A DNA stretch of 28,423 nucleotides from Stenotrophomonas maltophilia (GTDB taxonomy: Bacteria > Pseudomonadota > Gammaproteobacteria > Xanthomonadales > Xanthomonadaceae), in the NCBI GenBank assembly GCA_002435595.1, contig DJBL01000121.1, positions 1 through 28,423 of the forward strand, written 5' to 3'. Under the pieces are notes generated by a model that had not been told where the DNA came from, searched no databases, and saw only the letters and a list, made by a program, of their open reading frames with translations. Of the stretch, positions 1-8,682 are shown in pieces; the stretch's first letter is position 1, and each line of letters begins with the position of its first letter. The position numbers were made by a program, and so were the translations under genes.

Positions 1-54
1 GCCTCTCCGCCTCCCCGCCTCCCCGCTTCTCCGCTTCTCCGCTTCTCCGCTTCT
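1..54. repeat. Period-8 C/T-rich tandem repeat
   Basis: The left edge is almost pure C and T with an 8-base period: two copies of CCGCCTCC followed by four copies of CCGCTTCT, then more C/T tract to about position 90. No coding sequence is supported here. The strand asymmetry is extreme. Whether the array continues to the left cannot be seen. Confidence 0.8.
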
Positions 55-137
55 CCCCCATCTCCCCAACCGTCTCCATCACTCCCTCCCCAAAAAAGCC
101 CCGCCGTTGCTCCCCCCTGCGCACCAGCCCTGTGTGT

Positions 138-248
138 GGGGTGGGGGTGGGTGGGTTGGCGGGACCCGTTTTGCGCCATGGATGGCGCAAAAGGAGCCTA
201 CACGGACGTACTTGCGGCGTGTCCCGCCAACCCACCCGCCCCCGCCCC
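138..248. repeat. Nested inverted-repeat element
   Basis: Outer arms at 138-165 and 221-248 pair over 28 bp; 26 positions match and the other two would be G-T wobbles. Inside lies a perfect 11-bp hairpin, TTTTGCGCCAT (169-179) against ATGGCGCAAAA (182-192), with a 2-base centre. The remaining inner stretch, about 193-220, is non-repetitive. The whole could fold into a branched structure or cruciform. It has no transposase and no obvious target duplication. The core resembles intergenic elements I associate with Xanthomonadaceae and Pseudomonas, but that recollection is unverified. Confidence 0.75.
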
Positions 249-280
249 CCCCCTCGCCCTGGAAGCCCCAGGCTTCGGCC

Positions 281-320
281 GTTGCAGTTGCAGTTGCAGT
301 TGCAGTTGCAGTTGCAGTTG
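281..320. repeat. Hexanucleotide repeat (GTTGCA)n
   Basis: Six full copies of GTTGCA plus a partial seventh lie in tandem with no interruption, about 165 bases before the lipoprotein start. The unit is a multiple of three, so copy changes would not shift a reading frame. No gene appears to use the repeat as coding sequence. Confidence 0.9.
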
Positions 321-332
321 AACTTGAAGTCG

Positions 333-364
333 CCCTGGCCCTGGCCCTGGCCCTGGCCCTGGCC
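333..364. repeat. Hexanucleotide repeat (CCCTGG)n
   Basis: Five uninterrupted copies of CCCTGG plus two bases begin 12 bases after the neighbouring GTTGCA array. The two units are unrelated in sequence. They lie in the upstream region of the lipoprotein gene, where copy number could change promoter spacing. Confidence 0.9.
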
Positions 365-484
365 TCGAAAAAAACAAAACACCCCCAATCCCACTACCCT
401 CCCCCACACACCCCAAAGCCATCACAACCACCATACGCCGTAGTATGCTTTGGCCCACGCAGCACCCGCACGAGGATCGCGCCC

Positions 485-973
485 ATGCACCACCGCTTCC
501 GCACCGCCCTGATGATCGCCCTGGCAGCCGCCACCGCCCTGGCCGTCACCGCCTGCAACAACGGCGTCGTCAAGCGCGTCTCGCCCCCGGCCGCCAGCGT
601 CCAGCAGCTCACCGTGCGCGCCGACGGCGGCTGGGACGTCGCCCTGCGCCTGCAGAACTTCAGCTCCATGCCCATGCACTTCGATGATGTCGCCCTCACC
701 CTCACCGTCGGCGACCAGACCGCAGGCACCCTGGCCACCAAGCCGGCCCTGTCCATCGGCGGCGTCTCGGCCGATGTCATCACCCTCCAGCTCCAGCCTG
801 CCTCCGGCGCCCGCCTGGTCGTCGCCGATGCCCTCGCCGGCAACCGCACCCTGGCCTACGCCCTCAAGGGCACGGTCAGCGCCACCCCGCAGGAAAAGAA
901 ACAACGCAGCTTCGACGTCGACAGCCGCAGCACCCTCAACCAGGCCCCCGGCCTGCCCGGCGTGCTGCGCTGA
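485..973 (+). CDS. LEA/WHY-domain lipoprotein
   Basis: Predicted lipoprotein of 162 aa. The N-terminus is basic (HHRFR), followed by a hydrophobic stretch and a lipobox V-T-A-C with the lipidated cysteine at residue 24, so it should be processed by signal peptidase II. The mature part contains one LEA type 2/WHY-like beta domain, roughly residues 38-130, recognisable by the LRLQNFSSMPM stretch and alternating hydrophobic strands. Family members are small periplasmic or membrane-anchored proteins linked to desiccation or stress; the precise role is unknown. The same frame is open back to 107, but that part encodes only repeat-derived Ala-Val and Leu-Ala runs, and the signal peptide fixes the ATG at 485. 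The acyl-CoA dehydrogenase gene starts 45 bases downstream, so the two may be cotranscribed. Confidence 0.8.
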   Translation: MHHRFRTALMIALAAATALAVTACNNGVVKRVSPPAASVQQLTVRADGGWDVALRLQNFSSMPMHFDDVALTLTVGDQTAGTLATKPALSIGGVSADVITLQLQPASGARLVVADALAGNRTLAYALKGTVSATPQEKKQRSFDVDSRSTLNQAPGLPGVLR

Positions 974-1018
974 CCGGCGCGTTCACCGCCTCCCTTTGCA
1001 CCTGATCGAGACCTGACG

Positions 1019-2812
<1,794 letters not shown>

Positions 2813-2824
2813 TCGTTTACCGGC

Positions 2825-2850
2825 CCACCGACCAACGGTCGGTGGCTACC
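2825..2850 (-). repeat. SMAG-type palindromic repeat
   Basis: Read on the minus strand, a GTAG tetranucleotide is followed by CCACCGACC, a 3-base loop and GGTCGGTGG, a perfect 9-bp stem. This is the layout of the GTAG-headed SMAG repeats of Stenotrophomonas. It begins 12 bases after the dehydrogenase stop and may stabilise that mRNA 3' end. Confidence 0.75.
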
Positions 2851-2914
2851 GGTCGGTTGCGCCCGCCAGATCGCGCCCTTTGCTCGCACGACCCGCGCCC
2901 CCGTCTGGAGAAAA

Positions 2915-2937
2915 GCCCCCTTTTTGTCAAAGGGGGC
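2915..2937 (-). terminator. Terminator-like hairpin
   Basis: GCCCCCTTT and AAAGGGGGC form a perfect 9-bp stem around a 5-base loop. On the minus strand the hairpin is followed by TTTT, giving a terminator shape in that direction, although the flanking genes are on the plus strand. Its real role, a 3' end for the dehydrogenase transcript or a dispersed repeat, is uncertain. Confidence 0.45.
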
Positions 2938-2971
2938 GCGCCATCGGCGCGGGGTTCAGGTGGAATGCCCC

Positions 2972-3035
2972 ACCGAATCGTTACGAATCGGGTACAGGCG
3001 CCCCAGCACCTATACCCAATTCGTAACGATTCGGG
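2972..3035. promoter_or_regulatory. Long inverted repeat upstream of the HNH gene
   Basis: Two 23-base arms (2972-2994 and 3013-3035) are reverse complements at 21 of 23 positions, separated by 18 bases. Each arm contains two ATTCG/CGAAT pentamers. A TATAAG box (3036-3041) follows directly and the HNH start codon is 18 bases past the right arm. The placement suggests an operator, or possibly a recognition site for the nuclease itself. No terminator-type U run follows. Confidence 0.6.
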
Positions 3036-3052
3036 TATAAGCTGTTTTCCCG

Positions 3053-3712
3053 ATGGAGACAGACACTACACGCCTAGGTCTGATCGATACCGGAGCCTCG
3101 TCCGCCCCGGTCGACGAAGTATCGCCGCTCGTCACCCTGCATCGGCCGGGCAGCGTGCGGTTGCTGTCCCTGGATGCGCACGGTCGCGTGCTGGACTGGA
3201 TCAACTGGCAGGACGCGGCCTGCCTTTACGCCCGCGATGCCGTTGCCTGGACCCTGGGCGATCCCTGCCTCCACATCCACGGCGGCACCAGTCGGCTCAC
3301 CGGCCTGCGCAGCGGCCTGGACCTGCACCCGATCATCGCCGCGCGCGGCCACGCCCGCTCGCGCGCGCTCGACCCCACCCCCAACCTGTCCAACCAGGCG
3401 CTGTTCGCCCGTGACGCGCACCTGTGCCTGTACTGCGGCCAGCAGTTCCACCGTCCCCAGCTGACCCGCGACCACGTCATGCCGATCTCCAAAGGGGGCC
3501 TGGATGTCTGGGAGAACGTGGTCAGTGCCTGCTTCCACTGCAATTCGCGCAAAAGCGACCGCACCCCGCAGCAGGCCGGCATGCCGCTGCTGGCCGTGCC
3601 CTACCGGCCGAGCTGGATCGAACACATGATCCTGTCCAACCGCCACATCCTGGCCGACCAGATGGCCTTCCTGAAGGCGCAGCTGCCCAAGCGCTCCAAG
3701 CTGGCGGCCTGA
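3053..3712 (+). CDS. HNH endonuclease family protein
   Basis: Protein of 219 aa with a C-terminal HNH/beta-beta-alpha-metal domain. A structural zinc site is likely from the pairs C125-x2-C128 and C160-x2-C163. The catalytic core is D140-H141 in TRDHVMPISKGG, N155 in WENVV, and the H162/N164 region in CFHCNSRKSDRTP. The N-terminal ~110 residues look non-catalytic and may bind DNA or a partner. No methyltransferase, phage gene or toxin-antitoxin partner is adjacent. Single chromosomal HNH proteins of this size are widespread and their targets are mostly unknown. The ATG at 3053 has no strong Shine-Dalgarno sequence. The gene stands alone between the dehydrogenase and dxs, behind a long inverted repeat. 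Confidence 0.85.
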   Translation: METDTTRLGLIDTGASSAPVDEVSPLVTLHRPGSVRLLSLDAHGRVLDWINWQDAACLYARDAVAWTLGDPCLHIHGGTSRLTGLRSGLDLHPIIAARGHARSRALDPTPNLSNQALFARDAHLCLYCGQQFHRPQLTRDHVMPISKGGLDVWENVVSACFHCNSRKSDRTPQQAGMPLLAVPYRPSWIEHMILSNRHILADQMAFLKAQLPKRSKLAA

Positions 3713-3721
3713 ACGGCTGAA

Positions 3722-3740
3722 CTGCGACACACTGTCGCAG
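3722..3740. repeat. Short perfect hairpin upstream of dxs
   Basis: CTGCGACA and TGTCGCAG form an 8-bp stem with a 3-base loop, ten bases after the HNH stop codon and about 90 bases before dxs. There is no U tract, so it is not a standard terminator. It may be a processing hairpin or a protein-binding dyad. Confidence 0.4.
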
Positions 3741-3831
3741 GCCACGCAGGGTTTATGCACCGCAAAGGCGGTTTGCTTGCCCCACCCGTGTTTGGGGGGG
3801 AAAATAGGCGCTCAGAAGAAGCGCGATAAAC

Positions 3832-5742
3832 ATGATCGATTCCGCCCGCTATCCCCGCCTGTCGCGCATCCAGTCACCGGATGACCTGCGCAGGTTCGAC
3901 GAATCCGAACTCCCCGCCATCGCGGATGAACTGCGTGCCTACCTGATCGAGTCGGTCGGCAAGAGTGGCGGCCACTTCGGGGCCGGGCTGGGCGTGATCG
4001 AACTGACCGTGGCCCTGCACTACCTGTACCAGACCCCGGTGGACCAGCTGGTCTGGGACGTGGGCCACCAGACCTACCCGCACAAGATCCTCACCGGGCG
4101 CCGCGACGATATCCACACCGTCAAGCAGAAGGACGGCGTGGCCCCGTTCCCCAAGCGCGAGGAAAGCCCGTTCGACACCTTTGGCGTCGGCCATTCCTCG
4201 ACCTCGATCTCCGCTGCGCTCGGCATGGCCATCGCGCGCCAGCTCGAGGGCGACGAGCGCAAGGTGGTGGCGGTGATCGGCGACGGCGCGATGACCGCCG
4301 GCATGGCCTACGAGGCGCTCAACCATGCCGGTGGCATGGACAGCGAACCGAACCTGCTGGTGATCCTCAACGACAACAACATGTCCATCTCCGAGGCCGT
4401 CGGCGGGCTGACCAAGATGCTCGGCCGGGCCACCGGAAGCCGCACGCTCAACGCACTGCGCGAAGGCGGCAAGAAGATCCTCGGCGACAAGAAGCACAAC
4501 CCCACCGCGCGCTTCGTCAAGCGCTGGGAAGAGCACTGGAAAGGCATGTTCGTGCCGTCCACGTTCTTCGAGGAGATGGGTTTCCATTACACCGGCCCGA
4601 TCGACGGCCACGACATCCCGGCACTGGTGGCCACGCTGAAGACGCTCAAGGGCCTCAAGGGCCTGAAGCTGCTGCACGTGATGACCACCAAGGGCAAGGG
4701 CTACGAGCGCGCCGAAGGCGACCAGATCGGCTATCACGCCGTGGGCCCGTTCGACCCGGACAAGGGCCTGGTCGCCAAGGGCGGCGCCAAGAAGCCCACC
4801 TATACCGATGTCTTCAGCGACTGGCTGTGCGATGCCGCCGCCGCCGAACCCAGGCTGCTGGGCATCACCCCGGCGATGCGCGAAGGCTCGGGCCTGGTGC
4901 GTTTCAGCAAGGAATACCCCGAGCGCTATTTCGACGTGGCCATCGCCGAGCAGCACGCGGTGACCCTGGCCGCCGGCATGGCCACCCAGGGTGCCAAGCC
5001 GGTGGTGGCGATCTATTCCACCTTCCTGCAGCGTGCCTACGACCAGCTGGTGCATGACGTGGCGGTGCAGGAACTGGACGTGTTGTTTGCAATCGACCGC
5101 GCCGGCGTGGTCGGCCCCGATGGCGCCACCCATGCCGGCAACCTGGACCTGAGCTTCCTGCGCTGCGTTCCGCACATGGTGGTGATGGCCCCGGCCGACG
5201 AAGCCGAATGTCGGCAGATGCTGACCACCGGCCTGCGTTACCCGGGCCCGGCCGCGGTGCGCTACCCGCGTGGCAGCGGCACCGGCGTGGCCGCCGGCAC
5301 CGACCTGTCCACGCTGGAGATCGGCAAGGCCGACCTGCGCGTGCAGGGCACCCGCGTGGCGCTGCTGGCCTTTGGCAGCACCGTGCCGGCCGCCGAGGCG
5401 GTGGGCCGCGAGCTCGGCCTGAGCGTGGTCAACATGCGCTTCATCAAGCCGCTCGACCGCACCCTGCTGCTGGAGCTGGCTCGCACCCACGATGGCTTTG
5501 TCACCATTGAAGACAACGTGGTCGCCGGCGGTGCCGGCTCCGGCGTGGCCGAGCTGTTCAGTGCCGAAGACGTACTCCGGTCGATGCTGCACCTGGGCCT
5601 GCCCGACAGCTTCCAGCACCACGCCAGCCGCGAGGACCTGCTGGCCGAGGCCGGGATCGACGCCGCCGGCATCCGGGCGGCGGTGCTCAAGCGCTGGCCG
5701 CAGCTGGCCAGCGACGGCCATCCGCTCAGCGCGGCCGGGTGA
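3832..5742 (+). CDS. dxs: 1-deoxy-D-xylulose-5-phosphate synthase
   Basis: First enzyme of the MEP isoprenoid pathway. It condenses pyruvate and glyceraldehyde 3-phosphate to DXP with thiamine diphosphate and Mg2+; the product also feeds thiamine and pyridoxal synthesis. At 636 aa the length is usual. Visible landmarks are H48 in SGGHFGAGLG, the thiamine-diphosphate motif GDGAM (G150-D151-G152) followed by NDNNMS (N180-N182), and the activating glutamate E373 in AIAEQHAVT. The pyrimidine-binding domain follows, and a transketolase C-terminal domain lies after about residue 495. An AGAAG-rich stretch precedes the ATG. The gene appears monocistronic: the HNH gene ends 119 bases upstream and a strong terminator follows. 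No other MEP genes are nearby. Confidence 0.98.
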   Translation: MIDSARYPRLSRIQSPDDLRRFDESELPAIADELRAYLIESVGKSGGHFGAGLGVIELTVALHYLYQTPVDQLVWDVGHQTYPHKILTGRRDDIHTVKQKDGVAPFPKREESPFDTFGVGHSSTSISAALGMAIARQLEGDERKVVAVIGDGAMTAGMAYEALNHAGGMDSEPNLLVILNDNNMSISEAVGGLTKMLGRATGSRTLNALREGGKKILGDKKHNPTARFVKRWEEHWKGMFVPSTFFEEMGFHYTGPIDGHDIPALVATLKTLKGLKGLKLLHVMTTKGKGYERAEGDQIGYHAVGPFDPDKGLVAKGGAKKPTYTDVFSDWLCDAAAAEPRLLGITPAMREGSGLVRFSKEYPERYFDVAIAEQHAVTLAAGMATQGAKPVVAIYSTFLQRAYDQLVHDVAVQELDVLFAIDRAGVVGPDGATHAGNLDLSFLRCVPHMVVMAPADEAECRQMLTTGLRYPGPAAVRYPRGSGTGVAAGTDLSTLEIGKADLRVQGTRVALLAFGSTVPAAEAVGRELGLSVVNMRFIKPLDRTLLLELARTHDGFVTIEDNVVAGGAGSGVAELFSAEDVLRSMLHLGLPDSFQHHASREDLLAEAGIDAAGIRAAVLKRWPQLASDGHPLSAAG

Positions 5743-5749
5743 TCCACGG

Positions 5750-5774
5750 CCGCCGGCCAAGGGCCGGCACTGCC
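5750..5774 (-). repeat. Degenerate SMAG-like palindrome after dxs
   Basis: GCCGGCC and GGCCGGC form a 7-bp stem with a 3-base loop. On the minus strand the stem is preceded by GCAG, one base from the canonical GTAG head. It lies between the dxs stop codon and the dxs terminator. Confidence 0.55.
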
Positions 5775-5785
5775 GACACAGCATC

Positions 5786-5814
5786 ACGCCGCGTCATCCC
5801 GACGCGGCGTTTTT
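5786..5814 (+). terminator. Rho-independent terminator of dxs
   Basis: ACGCCGCGTC and GACGCGGCGT form a perfect 10-bp stem with a 5-base loop, followed by TTTTTG. It stands 43 bases after the dxs stop and ahead of the convergent minus-strand gene. Confidence 0.92.
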
Positions 5815-5843
5815 GTTTCCGAACGGCGTGTACGGTGCCGGCG

Positions 5844-6047
5844 TCAGCCGTAGCGCACCGCCTCCACGTACGCCCCGCTCGCCTCCACCCGCACCGAACT
5901 GCGGTGCCCGGTCTGGGCATGGTGCAGGCGTGCCAGCGCGTCGGCGAAATCGAAGGCCTTGGCGCTGTCGTGGAAACGGAAGGATTCGAGCTTGTCCGGG
6001 TGCAGCACGCGCCACAGGCGGTGCTCCAGTTGCAGGCGGATCAACAT
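5844..6047 (-). CDS. Small conserved-looking protein, paralogue A
   Basis: Hypothetical protein of 67 aa. It is clearly a paralogue of the 67-aa protein encoded about 0.9 kb upstream on the same strand: both share an N-terminal strand with W-V/R-HP, an AFDFADxLAR core and the terminal sequence AVRYG. The alternating strand-helix-strand layout loosely recalls the small DUF2188 fold, but I do not recognise the family. The start is set by GGAGAGAG, correctly spaced before the ATG, and by equal length with its paralogue; the frame is open further upstream but has no ribosome-binding site there. It has no signal peptide, so is probably cytoplasmic. The function is unknown. Confidence 0.75.
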   Translation of the reverse strand: MLIRLQLEHRLWRVLHPDKLESFRFHDSAKAFDFADALARLHHAQTGHRSSVRVEASGAYVEAVRYG

Positions 6048-6218
6048 GCGGTTCTCTCTCCATGAGGCGGCATATCCGGTGGCGTCGGCCCGCGCGATGG
6101 TCGCGCGGCGACGCCTGTCAGCGGTGAAGCCGGGGCTTCCCGCCCCGGACATTAGCTGATCGATCCGCGGCGCTGTATCAGGATTCTCTGATTCAGCGCC
6201 GGGCCCGCACACCGCGGC

Positions 6219-6749
6219 TCAGTTGACCAGGAACTCGCCGCGGCAGCCGCCGTCGACCCACACCCCGGTCCGGTCCCAGCCCCAGGTGCTGCCTTCGACG
6301 CAGGCCGTGCGCGAGGTCTGCCGCACCAGGCGCGCTTCGTTGCGCACGTTGGCGGTGCAGCGCTGGCGGCGATGGTCGTTGGAGTCGCAGGTCAGCATCT
6401 GGCCGCGCCCGCCCCAGCCGCCACTATTGCCGCCGCCGTGGTTGTTGCCCCAGCCGCCACCGTGGCCGCGACCGCCCTCGGCGATGAACTCGGCACGGCA
6501 GCCCTGGGTCACCCAGACGCCGTTGCGGGCCTGGCCCCAGGTCTGGCCTTCCACGCAGGGCGTGCCGGAAATCTGCCGGACCAGGCGGGCCCGCCCATCC
6601 AGCGCGCACTGCTCGGTACGGCCCTTGATCGATTCGCAACGCACCGGGCCTTCGTTGTAGCCCCCATACGACTGGGCCTGCACCGTGCCGCCCAGCAGCA
6701 GCATCGCCGGCAGCAGCGCCCACATCAACGTGTGCTTTCCGTGCTTCAT
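6219..6749 (-). CDS. Secreted protein with two DUF3011 repeats
   Basis: Exported protein of 176 aa. A signal peptide (basic start, hydrophobic core, cleavage after VQA at residue 25) is followed by two DUF3011 modules at about 36-88 and 117-172. Each shows the spacing C...C...ARLVRQxS...CVEG..WG....GVWV..GCR.EF. They are joined by a roughly 25-residue linker rich in Gly, with Trp and His. The four cysteines per module suggest disulfides outside the cytoplasm. DUF3011 proteins have no firm function; a role at the envelope is inference. An AGGAG sequence supports the ATG at 6749 over in-frame starts further upstream. It is flanked by two copies of a 67-aa paralogue on the same strand. Confidence 0.82.
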   Translation of the reverse strand: MKHGKHTLMWALLPAMLLLGGTVQAQSYGGYNEGPVRCESIKGRTEQCALDGRARLVRQISGTPCVEGQTWGQARNGVWVTQGCRAEFIAEGGRGHGGGWGNNHGGGNSGGWGGRGQMLTCDSNDHRRQRCTANVRNEARLVRQTSRTACVEGSTWGWDRTGVWVDGGCRGEFLVN

Positions 6750-6932
6750 CGCCTCGCTCCTCATGCCTGCCTCTGAACCGTGTGTGGTGGTGGCACACAG
6801 GATGTGGCAAAGCCGGCCGGCGCGACATAGGCCGAAAGTCGCTGGTTTCATGCCCTATTTAGGAAACCGACGCAGAGCTGACTGCGGCGCCCGGGGGGCG
6901 GTCACATCAGGCCCGGGGCGGGAAGATCCGGC

Positions 6933-7136
6933 TCACCCGTAGCGCACCGCGTCCACCTGCGCATCCATCACTTCCACCCGCACCGTGCAGCAGTTGCCGG
7001 TACGGTCGTGCTGGGCGCGCGCCAGGCGGTCGGCGAAATCGAAGGCGACCGCGCCGTCGCGGAAGTGCACCGGTTCGGGGAGGGTGGGATGGATGACCTG
7101 CCAATGCCGGTCCAGCGATTGCACCTTGAAGACCAT
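6933..7136 (-). CDS. Small conserved-looking protein, paralogue B
   Basis: Hypothetical protein of 67 aa, the sister of the small gene on the other side of the DUF3011 gene. Shared features are W-Q-V-I-HP near the start, AFDFADRLAR in the middle and AVRYG at the end. The ATG is preceded by GGGAG at good spacing, and the base sequence just ahead of the ATG resembles that of paralogue A, which suggests the duplication included the ribosome-binding site. It carries two adjacent cysteines (CC) that paralogue A lacks. The function is unknown; a cytoplasmic location is likely. Confidence 0.75.
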   Translation of the reverse strand: MVFKVQSLDRHWQVIHPTLPEPVHFRDGAVAFDFADRLARAQHDRTGNCCTVRVEVMDAQVDAVRYG

Positions 7137-7326
7137 GCCGGTTCTCCCGTGTTCGTGCGGTCGGTAAGGCGCCGGGAGCGATCCCGACGGGAGGCCGCCA
7201 CGGCCTCCCTGACTACACTAGGCATGTGCCGCGCAGGCGGACATAGGATCCATCTGAAAAATCGGCGTGGCGCGGGCACGACGCGCCGGACGTCACAGCG
7301 TGATGCCGCCGGCGGCGCCCCGCGCC

Positions 7327-8682
7327 TCACCCGGTCGCGCGCGCGCCCGGGTCCACCGGCACCACCACCAAAAAGCGCGCGCCGCCCCCTGCGGCACTGT
7401 CGGCAGCGATGCTGCCGCCATGCCGCAGCATGATCTCGCGCGCCAGGTACAGGCCCAGGCCACTGCCGCTGCCGCTGGGGCGCAGCCGATGGAACGGCTC
7501 GAAGATCGCCTGGCGTTCCTGCTCGGGCACGCCGGAGCCTTCGTCGGTCACCGCCAGCACGCCGTCCGGCTGCAATGCCACGGCGATCATGCCGCGGTCG
7601 CCGCCATGGGCGATCGCGTTCTGCAGCAGGCTGGCCACCACCCGGTGCAGCGCATCGGGATCACCATGCACCCAGACCGGCGCGTCCGGTGCATCCACCG
7701 AGAAGGTGTAGCCCGCATCCAGCACCAGCGGTGCCACGTCGGCGGCCACTTCGCGGGTCAGTGCGGCCAGGTCGACGCGTTGGGACTGGCTGCGGTGGTG
7801 ATCCAGCCGCTGCAGGTCCAGCAACTGCTCGGCGATGTTGCCGAGCCGGCTCAGGTCACGCTGCAGGCGCGAGCGCGCCGGGCCCGGTGGCAGGTCGTCG
7901 ATGCGCGTGGCCAGGATCGCGATCGGCATGCGCAGTTCGTGCGCCGCCCCGACCAGGAAACGGTCCTGCGCGTCGTAGCTCTCGCCGATGCGGCGCACCG
8001 CCGCGTTGAAGGCATCCACCAGCGGGAAGATCTCGGCCGGCACCGCGTGGGTGTCCAGGCCACCGCCGCGTTCGTTGATCTGGATCGCCGCCGCCTGCGC
8101 GGCCACCCGGTTCACCCCGCGCAATGAGCGATGGATCGCCCACGGCGCCACCACCAGGGTGATCACGATCAGCGGCACGGTGATCCAGCCGCCGAGGTAG
8201 CCGATCACCACCAGCATCTGCCGCCACAGCCCGCGGTGCGGCATCCCGCCGATCATCACGTGCACGCGCCCCTGCGGGGTGTCGTTGACCCAGATGCGGA
8301 TCGCCAGTTCGGCGGCGCGGGTGCGCGTGCGCACGTCGGTCGGTTCCAGGTACTGCAACTGCGCCACCAGCGGGCGATACATCTGCGGCACGCTGCCGTG
8401 GCTGAGCTGGCGGCCATCCTCGTCGCTGGCGGCAAACCAGAACGTGGCCGGGCGGTCCTGCGCGGCCTGGTCCAACGCGGCCCAGTCCACCTGCAGCGCA
8501 TCGCCCTCGATGCGGATCGACTTGGCGATCGACTCGCTCATCTTCCAGTCGATGTAGCCGGCGCCGCTGTCGCCATACACCAGCACCATGCCGACCAGGC
8601 CCATCGCCACCATGGTCACCTGGATCAGGATGATCTTCCAGGCAAGGCTGAAGGACAGCGAGCCGGGTTTGAGGAATTTCAT
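7327..8682 (-). CDS. Two-component sensor histidine kinase
   Basis: Inner-membrane sensor kinase of 451 aa. A transmembrane helix at about 15-36, a periplasmic domain of about 120 residues with no recognised fold, and a second helix at about 156-180 precede a short HAMP-like linker. The dimerisation/phosphoacceptor helix carries H248 in AAHELRMP. The ATPase part shows the N box (LLQNAIAHG, N355), G1 (VTDEGSGVP), F box (FEPFHR) and G2 (GSGSGLGLYL). The start codon overlaps the stop of the response-regulator gene as ATGA, so the two are translationally coupled and form a pair. The signal sensed is unknown. The divergent mipA gene is the most likely target. Confidence 0.93.
   Translation of the reverse strand: MKFLKPGSLSFSLAWKIILIQVTMVAMGLVGMVLVYGDSGAGYIDWKMSESIAKSIRIEGDALQVDWAALDQAAQDRPATFWFAASDEDGRQLSHGSVPQMYRPLVAQLQYLEPTDVRTRTRAAELAIRIWVNDTPQGRVHVMIGGMPHRGLWRQMLVVIGYLGGWITVPLIVITLVVAPWAIHRSLRGVNRVAAQAAAIQINERGGGLDTHAVPAEIFPLVDAFNAAVRRIGESYDAQDRFLVGAAHELRMPIAILATRIDDLPPGPARSRLQRDLSRLGNIAEQLLDLQRLDHHRSQSQRVDLAALTREVAADVAPLVLDAGYTFSVDAPDAPVWVHGDPDALHRVVASLLQNAIAHGGDRGMIAVALQPDGVLAVTDEGSGVPEQERQAIFEPFHRLRPSGSGSGLGLYLAREIMLRHGGSIAADSAAGGGARFLVVVPVDPGARATG

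Noticed and set aside
281..364. CRISPR-like array
   Set aside because: Units are six bases with no spacers; simple sequence repeats only.
107..484. N-terminal extension of the lipoprotein frame
   Set aside because: The frame is open but reads only repeat-derived Ala-Val and Leu-Ala runs and Pro-rich sequence, and a full lipoprotein signal starts at 485.
3874..5787. 637-codon frame antisense to dxs
   Set aside because: Mirrors dxs codon structure; no recognisable domain.
7137..7326. A gene in the gap between the small paralogue and the histidine kinase
   Set aside because: Frames here lack a ribosome-binding site, domain or coding bias. The gap probably holds the promoter of the paralogue and the kinase 3' end.
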